From Candidatus Omnitrophota bacterium (lineage in GTDB: Bacteria > Omnitrophota > Gorgyraeia > 1-14-0-20-64-10): 38,456 nt of DNA. Below are positions 1 to 11,062 of the stretch, in pieces. Numbering within the stretch: the first letter of the stretch is position 1; every line of letters starts with the position of its first letter. The notes beneath the pieces were generated by a model. The model had not been told where the DNA came from and did not search any database. It was given only the letters and a program-made list of their open reading frames with translations. The position numbers and the translations under genes were made by a program. The stretch is taken from assembly GCA_016177405.1 (NCBI GenBank), contig JACOVG010000008.1, forward strand, positions 1 to 38,456, written 5' to 3'.

Positions 1-1875
<1,875 letters not shown>

Positions 1876-1889
<14 letters not shown>

Positions 1890-3390
1890 GGAGGCTGGTT
1901 TTCAATTTCCGAATCGCCTCGGTCAGGCGCTGACGGAGGGCGGGCTCGATCATCTTCTTGGTTTGAATCTCATGCTGAAGGTCCGGGTAGCGCTTTTGGA
2001 TCTCGGCCAAGAGCTCCCGCTCAAACCGGGCGGCCTCGCTCTTGGGCAGGTCGTCCAGCAACCCCTCGGTTCCGGCGAAGAGGCCGATCACTTGCTCCGC
2101 CAGCGGCATCGGCCGATACTGGCCCTGCTTCAAAAGCTCCACCATCCGCTCGCCGCGGGCGAGCTGGGCCAGGGTGGCGTGGTCGAGCTCGGAGCCGAAC
2201 TGGGCGAAGGCGGCCAGCTCCCGGTACTGGGCCAGGTCCAGCCGCAGGCGCCCGGCCACCTGCTTCATCGCCTTGGTCTGGGCGTTGCCCCCGACGCGGG
2301 AAACCGACAGCCCCACGTTGATGGCCGGCCGCACCCCGGCGTAGAAGAGGTCGGACTCCAGGTAAATCTGCCCGTCGGTGATGGAAATGACGTTCGTGGG
2401 GATGTAGGAGGAGACGTCGCCGGCCTGGGTCTCGATGACCGGAAGCGCGGTCAGCGACCCGCCGCCCAAATTGTCCCGCAGTTTGGCCGCCCGCTCCAAG
2501 AGGCGCGAGTGGAGGTAGAAGACGTCGCCCGGATAGGCCTCTCTTCCCGGCGGCCGCCTCAACAGGAGGGAAAGCTGCCGGTAGGCCTGGGCATGCTTGG
2601 AGAGGTCGTCGTAGCAGACCAGGGCGTGCTGCCCCTCATACATGAAATGTTCCCCCATCGCGCAGCCGGCGTAGGGAGCCAGATACTGGAGGGGGGCCGG
2701 GTCCTCGGCGGAGGCGCTGACCACAATGGTGTGCTCCATCGCCCCATATTTTTTGAGGGTCTCGGTCACGGCCACGAGGGTGGAGAGTTTTTGTCCTATC
2801 CCCACGTAGATGCAGATCACCCCGGTCTCTTTCTGGTTGATGATGGCGTCCAGGAGGATGGCCGTCTTGCCGGTCTGGCGGTCGCCGATCACGAGCTCCC
2901 GCTGTCCCCGGCCGATGGGGATCATGGAGTCGATGGCCTTCAAGCCCGTCATGAGAGGCTCCTTCACCGGCTGGCGCTCCACCACCGAGGGGGAACGCCC
3001 CTCGATGGGCCGGGTGCCTTGGGCGGCGATCGGACCCTTGCCGTCCAAGGGGCGGCCCAGCGCGTCCACCACGCGGCCCAGCAGGGCCTTTCCCACCGGA
3101 ACCTCGGCGATCCGTCCGGTCCGCTTCACGGGATCGCCGTCCTTGAGCCCCCGGTCCGAGCCCAGGATCACCGCCCCCACGGAGTTGGCCTCCAGGTTCA
3201 GGGCCAGCCCCGCCACCCCGCCCGGGAATTCCAGAAGCTCTCCGGCCATGCATTCGGTGAGGCCGTAGATCCGGGCGATGCCGTCCCCCACCTGGAGGAT
3301 GGTGCCCACCCCCTCCATCTTCAGTTTGGTTTTGTACGCCTCCAGCTCCTGCTGGAGGATGGAGGTCACTTCTTCGGGTCGAATGGACAT
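1876..3390 (-). CDS. atpA: F1F0 ATP synthase subunit alpha
   Basis: Alpha carries the non-catalytic nucleotide sites of F1. The 504-residue length is standard. It opens [16 protein letters not shown], has the beta-barrel motif [11 protein letters not shown], and has the Walker A loop GDRQTGKTA around residue 170. Later conserved stretches include GYAMGE-like [43 protein letters not shown] and [14 protein letters not shown], the last containing the arginine finger (SVSRVGG). It lies 18 bases downstream of atpH and overlaps atpG. The C-terminus reads through a long helical region to SLHGKS. No unusual residues were seen. Confidence 0.98.
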
Positions 3391-3408
3391 GAGTTTAAGA
3401 TTCCTTGT

Positions 3409-3954
3409 TTAGACCTTCGCCGCCAACAACTGCTCCCGCACCTCCTGAAGAACGGCCGCGAGCGATCCATCCATCTGGGTGGAACCGAGAACGACGCGCA
3501 GGCCCCCCAGCAGACCCGGGTCCACCGAGCGCTCGAGGACAACTCGCTTGCCCAGGCGCCCGCCCAGGGCCTTGGCCGCCAGCTCCACCTGGGAAGAGGA
3601 GAGGGGATGGGCCGTGGTGATCCTGCCCCGCAGCAGGCCCTGCCGCTCCTCGTGGAGCGCCACCGCCTCTTCCCCGATCGCCGGCAGAAGCTCCAAACGG
3701 TCCCACCGGAGCAGAAGATTCAAAAGGGCCATCCCCTCGGCGCCGGCCGGTTCCCCGAAGAGCCTGGCCAGCAGGGAAAACTTTTCCTCCTGGCCGATCG
3801 CCGGCGAGCCGAGGAACCGCCTCAAATCGGAATGGGCCTGGTAGACCTCGGCCATCCAGCGCAGGCCGTCCAGCCCCGCCTGGACCTTGCGGGAGGCCTC
3901 CAGAGCGTTGACAAAGGCTTCGGCCCAGCGGCGGGCCAAGGCGCGGTCAGCCAC
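3409..3954 (-). CDS. atpH: F1F0 ATP synthase subunit delta
   Basis: Delta (OSCP in mitochondria) joins the top of F1 to the peripheral b-subunit stalk. The protein has 181 residues, the usual length. The N-terminal helical bundle begins MADRALARRWAEAFVNALE. The C-terminal half holds the family hallmark VDPGLLGGLRVVLGSTQMDGSL. Its start overlaps the atpF stop by 8 bases and atpA follows after 18 bases, the standard bacterial order. The call rests on the C-terminal GGLRV motif, length and position. Confidence 0.95.
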   Translation of the reverse strand: MADRALARRWAEAFVNALEASRKVQAGLDGLRWMAEVYQAHSDLRRFLGSPAIGQEEKFSLLARLFGEPAGAEGMALLNLLLRWDRLELLPAIGEEAVALHEERQGLLRGRITTAHPLSSSQVELAAKALGGRLGKRVVLERSVDPGLLGGLRVVLGSTQMDGSLAAVLQEVREQLLAAKV

Positions 3955-4444
3955 CGGATTTGTCCTCCATCGTGTTGATCTCTTGGATGAAGGCCTCGAT
4001 CATCCGGCGGTCGGTCTCCTCGTCCAGATGCTCCTTCAGCACCTTGTGGGTGAGCTGGATCGCCAGGTCCACCACCTGCTCCTTGAGCTCGATCCGGGCC
4101 TTCGCCACCTCCAGGGCCACCGACTCCTTGGCCTTCTCCAGGGTCGCCCGGGCGTGCGTCCGGGCCTCCTCCTCTATCTCCATGGCGATGGCGCGGCCCT
4201 CGCCGATCGCCTGCTGGATCTTGCCCCGGGCCTCCTCCTCGATCTTGGTCAGGTGCTCCTGGTATTGGAGCTTGAGCTTCTCCAATTCCTCCTTGGCCCG
4301 GTCGATCGTTTGGAATTCCGAGGCGATCCGCGCCCGGCGTTCGTCGATCAGCGCAAGAAGGGATCCCCAGGCGAAGCGCTTGAGGATGGCCCAAAGCAGA
4401 AGGAACGCCAGGATGTTGACGACAAACTGAGCCAGGATCTGCAT
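3947..4444 (-). CDS. atpF: F1F0 ATP synthase subunit b
   Basis: Subunit b forms the membrane-anchored peripheral stalk that holds F1 static against the rotor. The 165-residue protein has one N-terminal transmembrane helix (QILAQFVVNILAFLLLWAIL) followed by a charged helix of about 130 residues typical of the b dimer. A conserved LIDERRARIASEF stretch follows the membrane segment. Only one b-type gene is present, so a homodimeric stalk is likely unless a b' gene lies elsewhere. It sits between atpE (12-base gap) and atpH (8-base overlap). Confidence 0.95.
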   Translation of the reverse strand: MQILAQFVVNILAFLLLWAILKRFAWGSLLALIDERRARIASEFQTIDRAKEELEKLKLQYQEHLTKIEEEARGKIQQAIGEGRAIAMEIEEEARTHARATLEKAKESVALEVAKARIELKEQVVDLAIQLTHKVLKEHLDEETDRRMIEAFIQEINTMEDKSGG

Positions 4445-4456
4445 GGGGCCGGAGGC

Positions 4457-4714
4457 CTAGATCTTCAGGAGCCCGAAGCCGAACAGGAGCACCGTCACGA
4501 AGACGTAGATCGTGAGGGCCTCAATGAAGGCGCAGCCTAAGATCATCGCCCCCTGAATCTTGCCGGCCGCCTCCGGCTGACGGGCCATCGCCTCCATGGC
4601 GGCGGTCACCGCCTTGGCCAACCCCATGGCCGAAGCCATCGCGGCCAACGCCAGACCCAACGGCAAGCCAAAACTCAAAACCACCTTTGCCCAATCCACC
4701 GCGTGCTGTTCCAT
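4457..4714 (-). CDS. atpE: F1F0 ATP synthase subunit c
   Basis: Subunit c forms the proton-carrying rotor ring. The 85-residue hairpin has two membrane helices joined by the polar RQP loop (residues 45-47). The ion-binding carboxylate is Glu65 in GCAFIEALTIY. It is followed by Ala rather than the Ser/Thr of Na+-binding rings, and the helix-1 Gln typical of Na+ c-subunits is absent, so the ring is predicted to carry H+. This is inference from family knowledge. The gene lies between the atpI/B fusion and atpF with short gaps of 21 and 12 bases. Confidence 0.96.
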   Translation of the reverse strand: MEQHAVDWAKVVLSFGLPLGLALAAMASAMGLAKAVTAAMEAMARQPEAAGKIQGAMILGCAFIEALTIYVFVTVLLFGFGLLKI

Positions 4715-4735
4715 TGTTTTTAGACTCCTTTGGTT

Positions 4736-5920
4736 TTAGTGCGCCTCCTCGTGGGGCAGCATCATGTAAATGTAGATCATACTCAAGCTGGTGAAGACCA
4801 GCGCCTGCACGAAGCTGAAGATGAGGGCGAGCGCGATGAAGGGCAGATGAAGGGGAATCCCGACCGGCAGGCGCGACCAGGCGAAGGCCATGGCCCCCAG
4901 GGCGACGAAGACCCCCAGGAGGGTGTCCTCCCCCATGATGTTCCCAAAAAGCCGCAGGGCCAGCGACAGGGGCTTCACGATCTCGCCGATTCCGTGGATG
5001 AAAAGCATCAGGGGAGAGAGGATCCAGCCGACCAGGTCGCGGGGCTGTCCCAGCAGATGGTCCCCGTAGCCGATCAACCCCAGCCGCCGGAGGCCGGTCC
5101 ACTGAACAAAGAGGAAAACGCAAAGGCCCAGCGCCCCGGTCATCTCAAAGCGGGAGGTGGGGGATTTGAGGCCCGGGATCAAGCCCGCCAGATTCATGCT
5201 CAAGATGAAGATGAACAGGGTTCCGAGGAACGGAAGATATCTCCTCCCCTCTTTTTTGCCCAGGGCGCCGCAGACCAGGTTGTCCAGCCATTCCACCAAT
5301 CCTTCCACCGCGGCCTGGCCCCGGCCCGGAACCAGGGCGAGAACCCTGGCCCCCAGCGAGATCGCCAGCCCCACGGCCAGGGCGATCAGGAGGGCAAAGA
5401 TCCCGTTCTCCCAGGTGTGGAGGAAATCCACCCAGGCCCCCTCCCGGCCCAGGGTGATCAGGGTGATCAGATTTGGGATCTCGGGGGGGTGGGAAGGCCC
5501 TCCAGGAGCGCCTTGAGAAGCCTCCGCCGCTTTCGGAAGAAGGAAGAGCCCCAGCAGGAGAAGCTGTTTTGAGGTTTGCCGGAAGAGCCCGCGCAAAGAG
5601 GGAAGAGCGCTCGCCGCCGCCGCGGCCAGCGTGATGGTGAAGCCCGCCAGCCACGCCGCCGCGGAGAGCTTAAGCCCCACCAGGAACCAGGCGATCAGCC
5701 CATAAAGAAGAAAGAACTTCGTCACCACCCAGCCGGCCAAGGGGAAGCCCCGCCGGCCTTCGGCCACGCACCTGGCCGCGCGGGTCAGGCACCAGAGGTT
5801 GGCCAGCCCCCAGGCGACTCCAGCGAGCAGGCTCACCGCAAAGAAACCCCCCCTGGCGGCAAGCCCCGCGGAACCCGCCAACCCGCCCAAGACCAATGAG
5901 ATCCAAACGGTTTTCTTCAC
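4736..5920 (-). CDS. atpB: F1F0 ATP synthase subunit a with an N-terminal AtpI-like domain (fusion)
   Basis: Subunit a forms the proton half-channels next to the c-ring. This ORF has 394 residues, about 120 more than an ordinary bacterial subunit a. Residues 1 to about 120 contain four hydrophobic helices and resemble the small ATP synthase I protein (GVAWGLANLWCLTRA, WVVTKFFLLYGL). From about residue 145 the sequence is a standard a subunit: EIPNLITLI, NLAGLIPGLKSPTS and LALRLFGNIMGEDTLLG with the essential Arg. The C-terminal helix is FSFVQALVFTSLSMIYIYM. No Met occurs between residue 1 and the a-subunit core, so an internal ATG start is unavailable. Its start overlaps the atpZ stop by 4 bases. 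A cryptic GTG/TTG start or a sequencing fusion cannot be excluded. Confidence 0.92.
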   Translation of the reverse strand: MKKTVWISLVLGGLAGSAGLAARGGFFAVSLLAGVAWGLANLWCLTRAARCVAEGRRGFPLAGWVVTKFFLLYGLIAWFLVGLKLSAAAWLAGFTITLAAAAASALPSLRGLFRQTSKQLLLLGLFLLPKAAEASQGAPGGPSHPPEIPNLITLITLGREGAWVDFLHTWENGIFALLIALAVGLAISLGARVLALVPGRGQAAVEGLVEWLDNLVCGALGKKEGRRYLPFLGTLFIFILSMNLAGLIPGLKSPTSRFEMTGALGLCVFLFVQWTGLRRLGLIGYGDHLLGQPRDLVGWILSPLMLFIHGIGEIVKPLSLALRLFGNIMGEDTLLGVFVALGAMAFAWSRLPVGIPLHLPFIALALIFSFVQALVFTSLSMIYIYMMLPHEEAH

Positions 5921-6126
5921 TTGCTCCGGCGCTCTTCCTCTGAAGCCTTTCGAATGAGAAGCCAGGTCTCCCGGATGCCCGCGGCGAAACCCGCCGCGAG
6001 CAAAAGAATCAAAAATAAAGGCCGGGTTCCCAAGGCCCTATCCAAAATCCAGCCGAAGAATCCCCCCACAACAGGGGACAGGCCCAGAATGAGCGGGATG
6101 GAAACGAGCATCCCCACTCGACGCAT
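5917..6126 (-). CDS. atpZ: AtpZ/AtpI small membrane protein of the ATP synthase operon
   Basis: This 69-residue protein has two transmembrane helices (MLVSIPLILGLSPVVGGFFG and PLFLILLLAAGFAAGIRE) and a charged C-terminus. The length, the GWILDRALGTRP loop and the place at the head of the atp operon match AtpZ, which is linked with AtpI to c-ring assembly or Mg2+/Ca2+ handling. The ATG at 6126 is preceded by a purine-rich stretch (AAGGAGAGG, 6152-6160) about 25 bases upstream. That is further than a normal ribosome site, so initiation may use a weak site. It is the first gene downstream of the promoter near 6171. Confidence 0.88.
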   Translation of the reverse strand: MRRVGMLVSIPLILGLSPVVGGFFGWILDRALGTRPLFLILLLAAGFAAGIRETWLLIRKASEEERRSK

Positions 6127-6170
6127 CCAAACGTAGGATTCCGTGGCGGGACCTCTCCTTAAGAAAAATC

Positions 6171-6198
6171 AGTATACCAAAACAAAAACGAACTACAA
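6171..6198 (-). promoter_or_regulatory. Predicted promoter of the atp operon
   Basis: Read on the minus strand, positions 6179-6171 give the extended -10 element TGGTATACT. TTGTAG lies at 6198-6193 as a weak -35 with a 16-base spacer. It is in the 66-base gap between the nuoN stop and atpZ, the only spacer in which the atp operon could have its own start. The predicted transcription start is near 6164. Confidence 0.6.
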
Positions 6199-7641
6199 CC
6201 AGGGAAAATCGCCCGCTTGGAGGGTCATGGGAAGGGCGGAACCGGCGGCGGACAACCACGGTCCGGGCGCGAGCCCCAGGACCAAGAGTCCGGCCGCGCA
6301 CAGGACCAGGGTCAAGGCCAGCGACCGCCCCAGCGCGACGGAGGGGGCGCCTGAAGCGGCCGGCTCGAAGTACATCGCCTTGACGATCTTCATGTAGTAA
6401 AAGACCGCGATCACCGCATTGACCGCCGCCGCGACCGCCAGGACAATGGAGCCGGCCTTGAGGGCCGCCCCAAAGATCCAGAGCTTGGCCAGGAACCCGG
6501 CGGTGGGCGGAATGCCGGCCAGGGAGAAAAGGCAGACCGCGATGAGCAGGGCCAAAAGCGGCGCTCTCCGGCTTAATCCGGAGAAGGCCCCCAGGTCTTC
6601 GCGCCCGGAGGCGTTTGCCACGGCGATGACCCCGGCGAAGACCCCCACATTCATCAGGAGGTAGGCCGCCAGATAATAGAGGGCGGCCGCCAGCCCCAGC
6701 GGGGTGGCCACCGCCAAGCCGATCGTCATGGTGCCGGCCTGGGCGATCGAGGAGTAGGCCAGGAGGCGCTTCACGTTGGTTTGCGCCAAGGCCACCACGT
6801 TGCCGAACGTCATCGTGATCAGGCACAGGATGGTTAGGAGCGCGGGGACCACGCTCACGGCCTGCGGCGGCAGGGCCACCAAAAACAGGCGCGCCAGCAC
6901 CGCGAAGACGGCCAGCTTCGGCCCCACCGAGATGAAGGCCGCCACCGGGGTGGGGGCCCCCTCGTAGGCATCCGGCGCCCACGCGTGAAAGGGAACCAGC
7001 GCCAGCTTGAAGCCGAGCCCGCCCACCAGGAGGATCAGCGCCGCCGCGCCCGTAAGCGGCGCCCTTTCCAGCGCCTGGGGCAGGAGGGAGCTTAAGGCCG
7101 CCAGGTCCAGGGTGCCGGTCAGCCCGTAGATCAGGGAGATGCCGTACAGCATGCCGCCGGTGGCCAGGGAACCGAAGAGAAAATATTTCAGGGCCGCCTC
7201 GATGGACAGGTTTTCCTCCCGGGTGATCCCGGTCAGCAGATACGAGAGGATGGAGACCATCTCCAGGGCCACGTAGATCAGGGCCAGATGCTGGGCCCCC
7301 GCCAGGAAAAGCAGTCCGGCCGTCGTCAAGAGAAACAGGGCGTACGGCTCGCGCCGGCCGCGCAGCGACTCCCGGGCAAATCCCAGAACGCTCAAGATGA
7401 TCAACCCCATCAAGAAGAGGACCCCCAGCTGGACAAAGACCGCCATCCGGTCCAGATTCAGCATCCCGGAAAAAAGGATGGGGTCGGGAAGGGGCTTGAG
7501 CCACCGAAGGAGGGTGAGATCAAAGGCCGAAGCCAGAAAGACCAGGGCGACGAGGGCCGACAGGCGGGCCGGGCGAATTCCCGGCAGCGCCAGAAAGAGA
7601 AGCCCCCCGGCGGTGACCACCAGCTCCGGGAGGATGGGCAT
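6193..7641 (-). CDS. nuoN: NADH-quinone oxidoreductase subunit N
   Basis: NuoN is one of three antiporter-like subunits that pump protons in the membrane arm of complex I. The 482-residue protein is a run of hydrophobic helices. Family landmarks are ALKYFLFGSLATGGMLYGIS, GFKLALVPFHAWAPDAYEGAPTPV with the conserved Lys and the loop of discontinuous helix 7, TNVKRLLAYSSIAQAG, and SLAGIPPTAGFLAK. It ends the nuoJKLMN run, one base after nuoM. The family name N rather than M or L is set by the HAWAPDAYEGAP loop and the order. Confidence 0.96.
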   Translation of the reverse strand: MPILPELVVTAGGLLFLALPGIRPARLSALVALVFLASAFDLTLLRWLKPLPDPILFSGMLNLDRMAVFVQLGVLFLMGLIILSVLGFARESLRGRREPYALFLLTTAGLLFLAGAQHLALIYVALEMVSILSYLLTGITREENLSIEAALKYFLFGSLATGGMLYGISLIYGLTGTLDLAALSSLLPQALERAPLTGAAALILLVGGLGFKLALVPFHAWAPDAYEGAPTPVAAFISVGPKLAVFAVLARLFLVALPPQAVSVVPALLTILCLITMTFGNVVALAQTNVKRLLAYSSIAQAGTMTIGLAVATPLGLAAALYYLAAYLLMNVGVFAGVIAVANASGREDLGAFSGLSRRAPLLALLIAVCLFSLAGIPPTAGFLAKLWIFGAALKAGSIVLAVAAAVNAVIAVFYYMKIVKAMYFEPAASGAPSVALGRSLALTLVLCAAGLLVLGLAPGPWLSAAGSALPMTLQAGDFPWL

Positions 7642-7642
7642 C

Positions 7643-9124
7643 TTACCAGCTGTGAGGGACCGCGAGCTTCACCAGGAGCGCCGAGAGGGCCGGCCCCTGG
7701 AGATCGAGGATCCATTTGGGCCAGAGGCCGAACCAGAGAACGAAAAGCATCAGGGGCGCCAGGGTGAAGATCTCCCGGCGGCTGATCTCCGCCAGGCCGG
7801 CCCACTTGGAATTGAGCGGCCCCAGGAGAATCTTCTGCAGGGTCAGGAGGAAGTAGGCGGCCCCCAGCACAAGCCCCAGGACCGACAGCATGGTGATGAC
7901 CGGGTGGGTGGGGTAGCAGCCCAGGAGGGCCAGGAACTCCCCCACGAAGCCGGACAGGCCCGGCAGCCCCAGACTGGCCAAGGCAAAGAAGGAAAGCAGC
8001 CCCGCGTAGACCGGCACCCTTGAGCCCAGCCCCCCGAAGGCCGAGAGGTCCCGCGTGTGGGTCCGGTCGTACAAAACCCCCACGAGGAGGAACATCCCGC
8101 CGGTGATGATGCCGTGGTTGAACATCTCCAACAGCGCCCCGTTGAAGCCGGCGGCGGTCAACCCGCTCATTCCCAGAAGCACAAACCCCATGTGACTGAC
8201 CGACGAGTAGGCCACGAGCTTCTTGAAGTCGGTCTGCGCCATCGCCACCAGCGCCCCGTACACCACGTTGATGAAGCCCAGCACCCCGAGGGCCAGGGAG
8301 AAATTCACCGCCTCCTGGGGAAGCAGGGGAAAGCTGATCCGAAAGAATCCGTAACTGCCCATCTTGAGAAGGACGCCGGCCAGCAGGACCGAGATGGGGG
8401 TGGGGGCCTCCACGTGGGCGTCCGGCAGCCAGGTGTGGAAGGGGAAGATCGGCACCTTGATGGCGAAGGCGAGGAAGAAACCTAGAAAAACCCAGGTCTT
8501 GACGTTGGGCGCCAGCGCCACCCCCTGCTCGATCAGCAGTGGAATGGAGAAGCTGTGCGGGGCGGAGGCAAAGTAGCAGGTCAGAATCGAAAGGAGCATG
8601 AAGACCGATCCGGCCAGGGTATAGAGGAAGAACTTGATCGCCGCGTACTCCCGCCGGGGGCCGCCCCAGATCCCGATCAGGAAATACATCGGAACCAGGA
8701 CAAGCTCCCAGAAGATGTAAAAGAGAAACAGGTCCAGCGCCACGAAGGTCCCCAGCATCCCGGTCGCCAGCAGAAGGTAGAGGAAGAAATACTCCTTGAG
8801 GCGCTCCTTGATCCGAAAGGAGGCGATCACCGCCACAAAGCTCAACAGGGCCGTCAGGAAGACGAGCGGCAGGCTTAAGCCGTCCACCCCCAGGTGGTAC
8901 CAGACGTTGATCGGGGCGATCCAGGAGACCTTCTCCTCCCACTGGAACCCCGCGAGACCCGGGTCGAACCGGAAGAAAAGCCAGGCGCTTAGGACCAAAA
9001 CCAGAAGGGTCGCCCCCGTCGCGATGGCCTTCAGGAGAGACTCCTGGCGTTTGGGAACGGCCAGGCACAGCAGTCCCGCCGCCAAGGGCAGGAAGACGAT
9101 CCAGCTTAAGATCGGATGATTCAT
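7643..9124 (-). CDS. nuoM: NADH-quinone oxidoreductase subunit M
   Basis: NuoM is an antiporter-like, proton-pumping subunit of the complex I membrane arm. The 493-residue protein starts MNHPILSWIVFLPLAAGLLC. It contains WYHLGVDGLSLPLVFLTAL, the conserved IFWELVLVPMYFLIGIWG with the key Glu, KVPIFPFHTWLPDAHVEAPT, and TDFKKLVAYSSVSHMGFVLL. These motifs and the length place it in NuoM rather than NuoL, which has a C-terminal extension. It abuts nuoL and is one base from nuoN, so the genes are co-transcribed. Confidence 0.97.
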   Translation of the reverse strand: MNHPILSWIVFLPLAAGLLCLAVPKRQESLLKAIATGATLLVLVLSAWLFFRFDPGLAGFQWEEKVSWIAPINVWYHLGVDGLSLPLVFLTALLSFVAVIASFRIKERLKEYFFLYLLLATGMLGTFVALDLFLFYIFWELVLVPMYFLIGIWGGPRREYAAIKFFLYTLAGSVFMLLSILTCYFASAPHSFSIPLLIEQGVALAPNVKTWVFLGFFLAFAIKVPIFPFHTWLPDAHVEAPTPISVLLAGVLLKMGSYGFFRISFPLLPQEAVNFSLALGVLGFINVVYGALVAMAQTDFKKLVAYSSVSHMGFVLLGMSGLTAAGFNGALLEMFNHGIITGGMFLLVGVLYDRTHTRDLSAFGGLGSRVPVYAGLLSFFALASLGLPGLSGFVGEFLALLGCYPTHPVITMLSVLGLVLGAAYFLLTLQKILLGPLNSKWAGLAEISRREIFTLAPLMLFVLWFGLWPKWILDLQGPALSALLVKLAVPHSW

Positions 9125-11062
9125 CTAAACTCCTTTTAGAATGAGGAAGAGCGCCACCGTTGAGATGGCGGCGATCAAAAGATAATTCTGCACCAGGCCC
9201 GTTTGCAGGAGCCGAAGCCAAGCCCCGGTTTTACCTACCGTCACGGCCGCTCCGTTGACCGCGCCGTCCACCAAGGTTTGGTCCACCCAGCCCTTGACCC
9301 GGCTTGCCCAGAGCCCGGCCTGGCCGGTCCGGTTGACCAGACCGTCAATCACCCTGCCGTCGAACGAGAAAGCGGCTCGGGCCAGCCTCGTCACCGGGTC
9401 AATGACAACCCTTTGGTAAAACTTGTCCACCCGGTAGGCCTCGAAGATGAAGCCGCGCGCGCGCGAAAAAGCCGGCGCCAGCGCCCCAGGAGAAAGCCTG
9501 ACGCCCAAGCCGTATCGAAGAAGGCTTAACCCCATCCCGGCGGCGGCCACGGCGATGGAGCAAGCGGCGATCCATTGGGGCCCACGCGCTCCGTGGGGGG
9601 CCTCCGCCCCCAGGAAGTGCTGGAAGAGCTGTCCCAGCCACGGGCTTCCGACAAGCCCCACCCCCGCGGCGCCCGCCGCCAGGACAAGAAGCGGCACGGT
9701 CATCACGGCCGGCGACTCATGGGGATGCGCGTGAGGGTCCCGCGAGGGCCCCGCGAAGGTCAGCAAAACCGCCCGGGTGATGTAAAAGGCGGTCAGAAAG
9801 GCGACCGCCGACGCCAAACCAAAAAGGGCCTGGCCCGCCCAAGGGAGATTCGGATGGGAGAAGCCGAAAGCGGCCGTGAAGATCTCCTCCTTGGACCAGA
9901 AGCCGGAGAGGGGAGGGATCCCGGCCATGGCGATCGCCCCCAGGGTGAAGGTGAGGGCGGTCACCGGCATCGCCTTCCAGAGGCCCCCCATCCGGGTCAC
10001 CTCCTGGTGGTGCAGGGCATGGATCACCGAGCCGGCCCCCAAAAAGAGAAGGGCCTTGAACCAGGCGTGGGTCACCAGGTGAAACATCCCGGCCCCTGCC
10101 GAGCCGCAGCCCAACCCCAGCATCATGAAACCCAGCTGGCTGATCGTGGAGTAGGCCAGGATCCGTTTCAGGTCGGTCTGCGCGCAGGCGACGGTGGCGG
10201 CGAAGAAGCTGGTCGCCCCGCCGACGGCGGCGACCACCAGCAGGGCATCCGGCGAGGGAAGAAAAAGGGGAAGGGTCCGGGCCACCAGGTAAACGCCGGC
10301 CGCCACCATGGTGGCGGCGTGGATCAGGGCCGAGACCGGTGTCGGGCCCTCCATGGCGTCCGGCAGCCAGACGTGCAGGGGGATCTGGGCCGATTTCCCG
10401 GCCGCCCCCCAGAAGATCAGAAGCGCCGCCACCGGCGCCAAGGGCCCTAACCGGGAAGCCGTTTCGCTTAGGTTCATGAGGCTCAAATTCCCGGTTGTCT
10501 TGGCGATCAAGAGGATCGCGAGCAGCAAGCCCAGATCCCCGATTCTCGTCGTGATGAAGGCCTTCTTGCAGGCGTTGGCCGCCGCCGGCCGCTCAAACCA
10601 GAAACCGATCAAGAGGTACGAGCACAGCCCCACCAGCTCCCATCCGATGTAAAGAAGAAGCAGGTGATCCGCCAGAACCAGCGTGAGCATGGAGGCGAAG
10701 AAGAGGGAAAGGTAGGCGAAGAAGCGGGAGAACCGGGGGTCCCCCTTCATGTAGCCGATCGAGTAAAGCATGATGAACCACCCCACCACCGTCACCACCC
10801 CGCACATCGTGAGCGACAAGGGATCGGCCAGGAATCCCAGCCGGATCGGGCGGCCTCCTAAGGGGAGCCACAAGAAGGAGAAGTGAATGGCAGAAGGGGA
10901 GAAGGGGTGGAGGGATGAGACAAAAAGTCGAGCCGAGAGAAAGACAGACCCGGCGAGAGCGAGAAGGCTGACCCAGGGGCTTAACCTGCCCAGCCGCCGT
11001 CCGAAGAAGATCAGGATGACGAATGAAACCAGCGGCAGTCCGGGAATTAAGAGCAGTGTCAT
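9125..11062 (-). CDS. nuoL: NADH-quinone oxidoreductase subunit L
   Basis: NuoL is the distal proton-pumping subunit of complex I. The 645-residue length and a C-terminal lateral helix (about residues 530-640, YRVDKFYQRVVIDPVTRLA onward) distinguish it from NuoM and NuoN. Seen motifs are LYIGWELVGLCSYLLIGFW with the conserved Glu, SAQIPLHVWLPDAMEGPTPV, TDLKRILAYSTISQLG, and GIPPLSGFWSKEEI. The start overlaps the nuoK stop by 4 bases (ATGA). Confidence 0.98.
   Translation of the reverse strand: MTLLLIPGLPLVSFVILIFFGRRLGRLSPWVSLLALAGSVFLSARLFVSSLHPFSPSAIHFSFLWLPLGGRPIRLGFLADPLSLTMCGVVTVVGWFIMLYSIGYMKGDPRFSRFFAYLSLFFASMLTLVLADHLLLLYIGWELVGLCSYLLIGFWFERPAAANACKKAFITTRIGDLGLLLAILLIAKTTGNLSLMNLSETASRLGPLAPVAALLIFWGAAGKSAQIPLHVWLPDAMEGPTPVSALIHAATMVAAGVYLVARTLPLFLPSPDALLVVAAVGGATSFFAATVACAQTDLKRILAYSTISQLGFMMLGLGCGSAGAGMFHLVTHAWFKALLFLGAGSVIHALHHQEVTRMGGLWKAMPVTALTFTLGAIAMAGIPPLSGFWSKEEIFTAAFGFSHPNLPWAGQALFGLASAVAFLTAFYITRAVLLTFAGPSRDPHAHPHESPAVMTVPLLVLAAGAAGVGLVGSPWLGQLFQHFLGAEAPHGARGPQWIAACSIAVAAAGMGLSLLRYGLGVRLSPGALAPAFSRARGFIFEAYRVDKFYQRVVIDPVTRLARAAFSFDGRVIDGLVNRTGQAGLWASRVKGWVDQTLVDGAVNGAAVTVGKTGAWLRLLQTGLVQNYLLIAAISTVALFLILKGV

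Noticed and set aside
7458-9221. A 587-residue minus-strand ORF over nuoM
   Set aside because: It lies in another frame of the same strand as nuoM and reads as Gly/Arg/Pro-rich low-complexity sequence.
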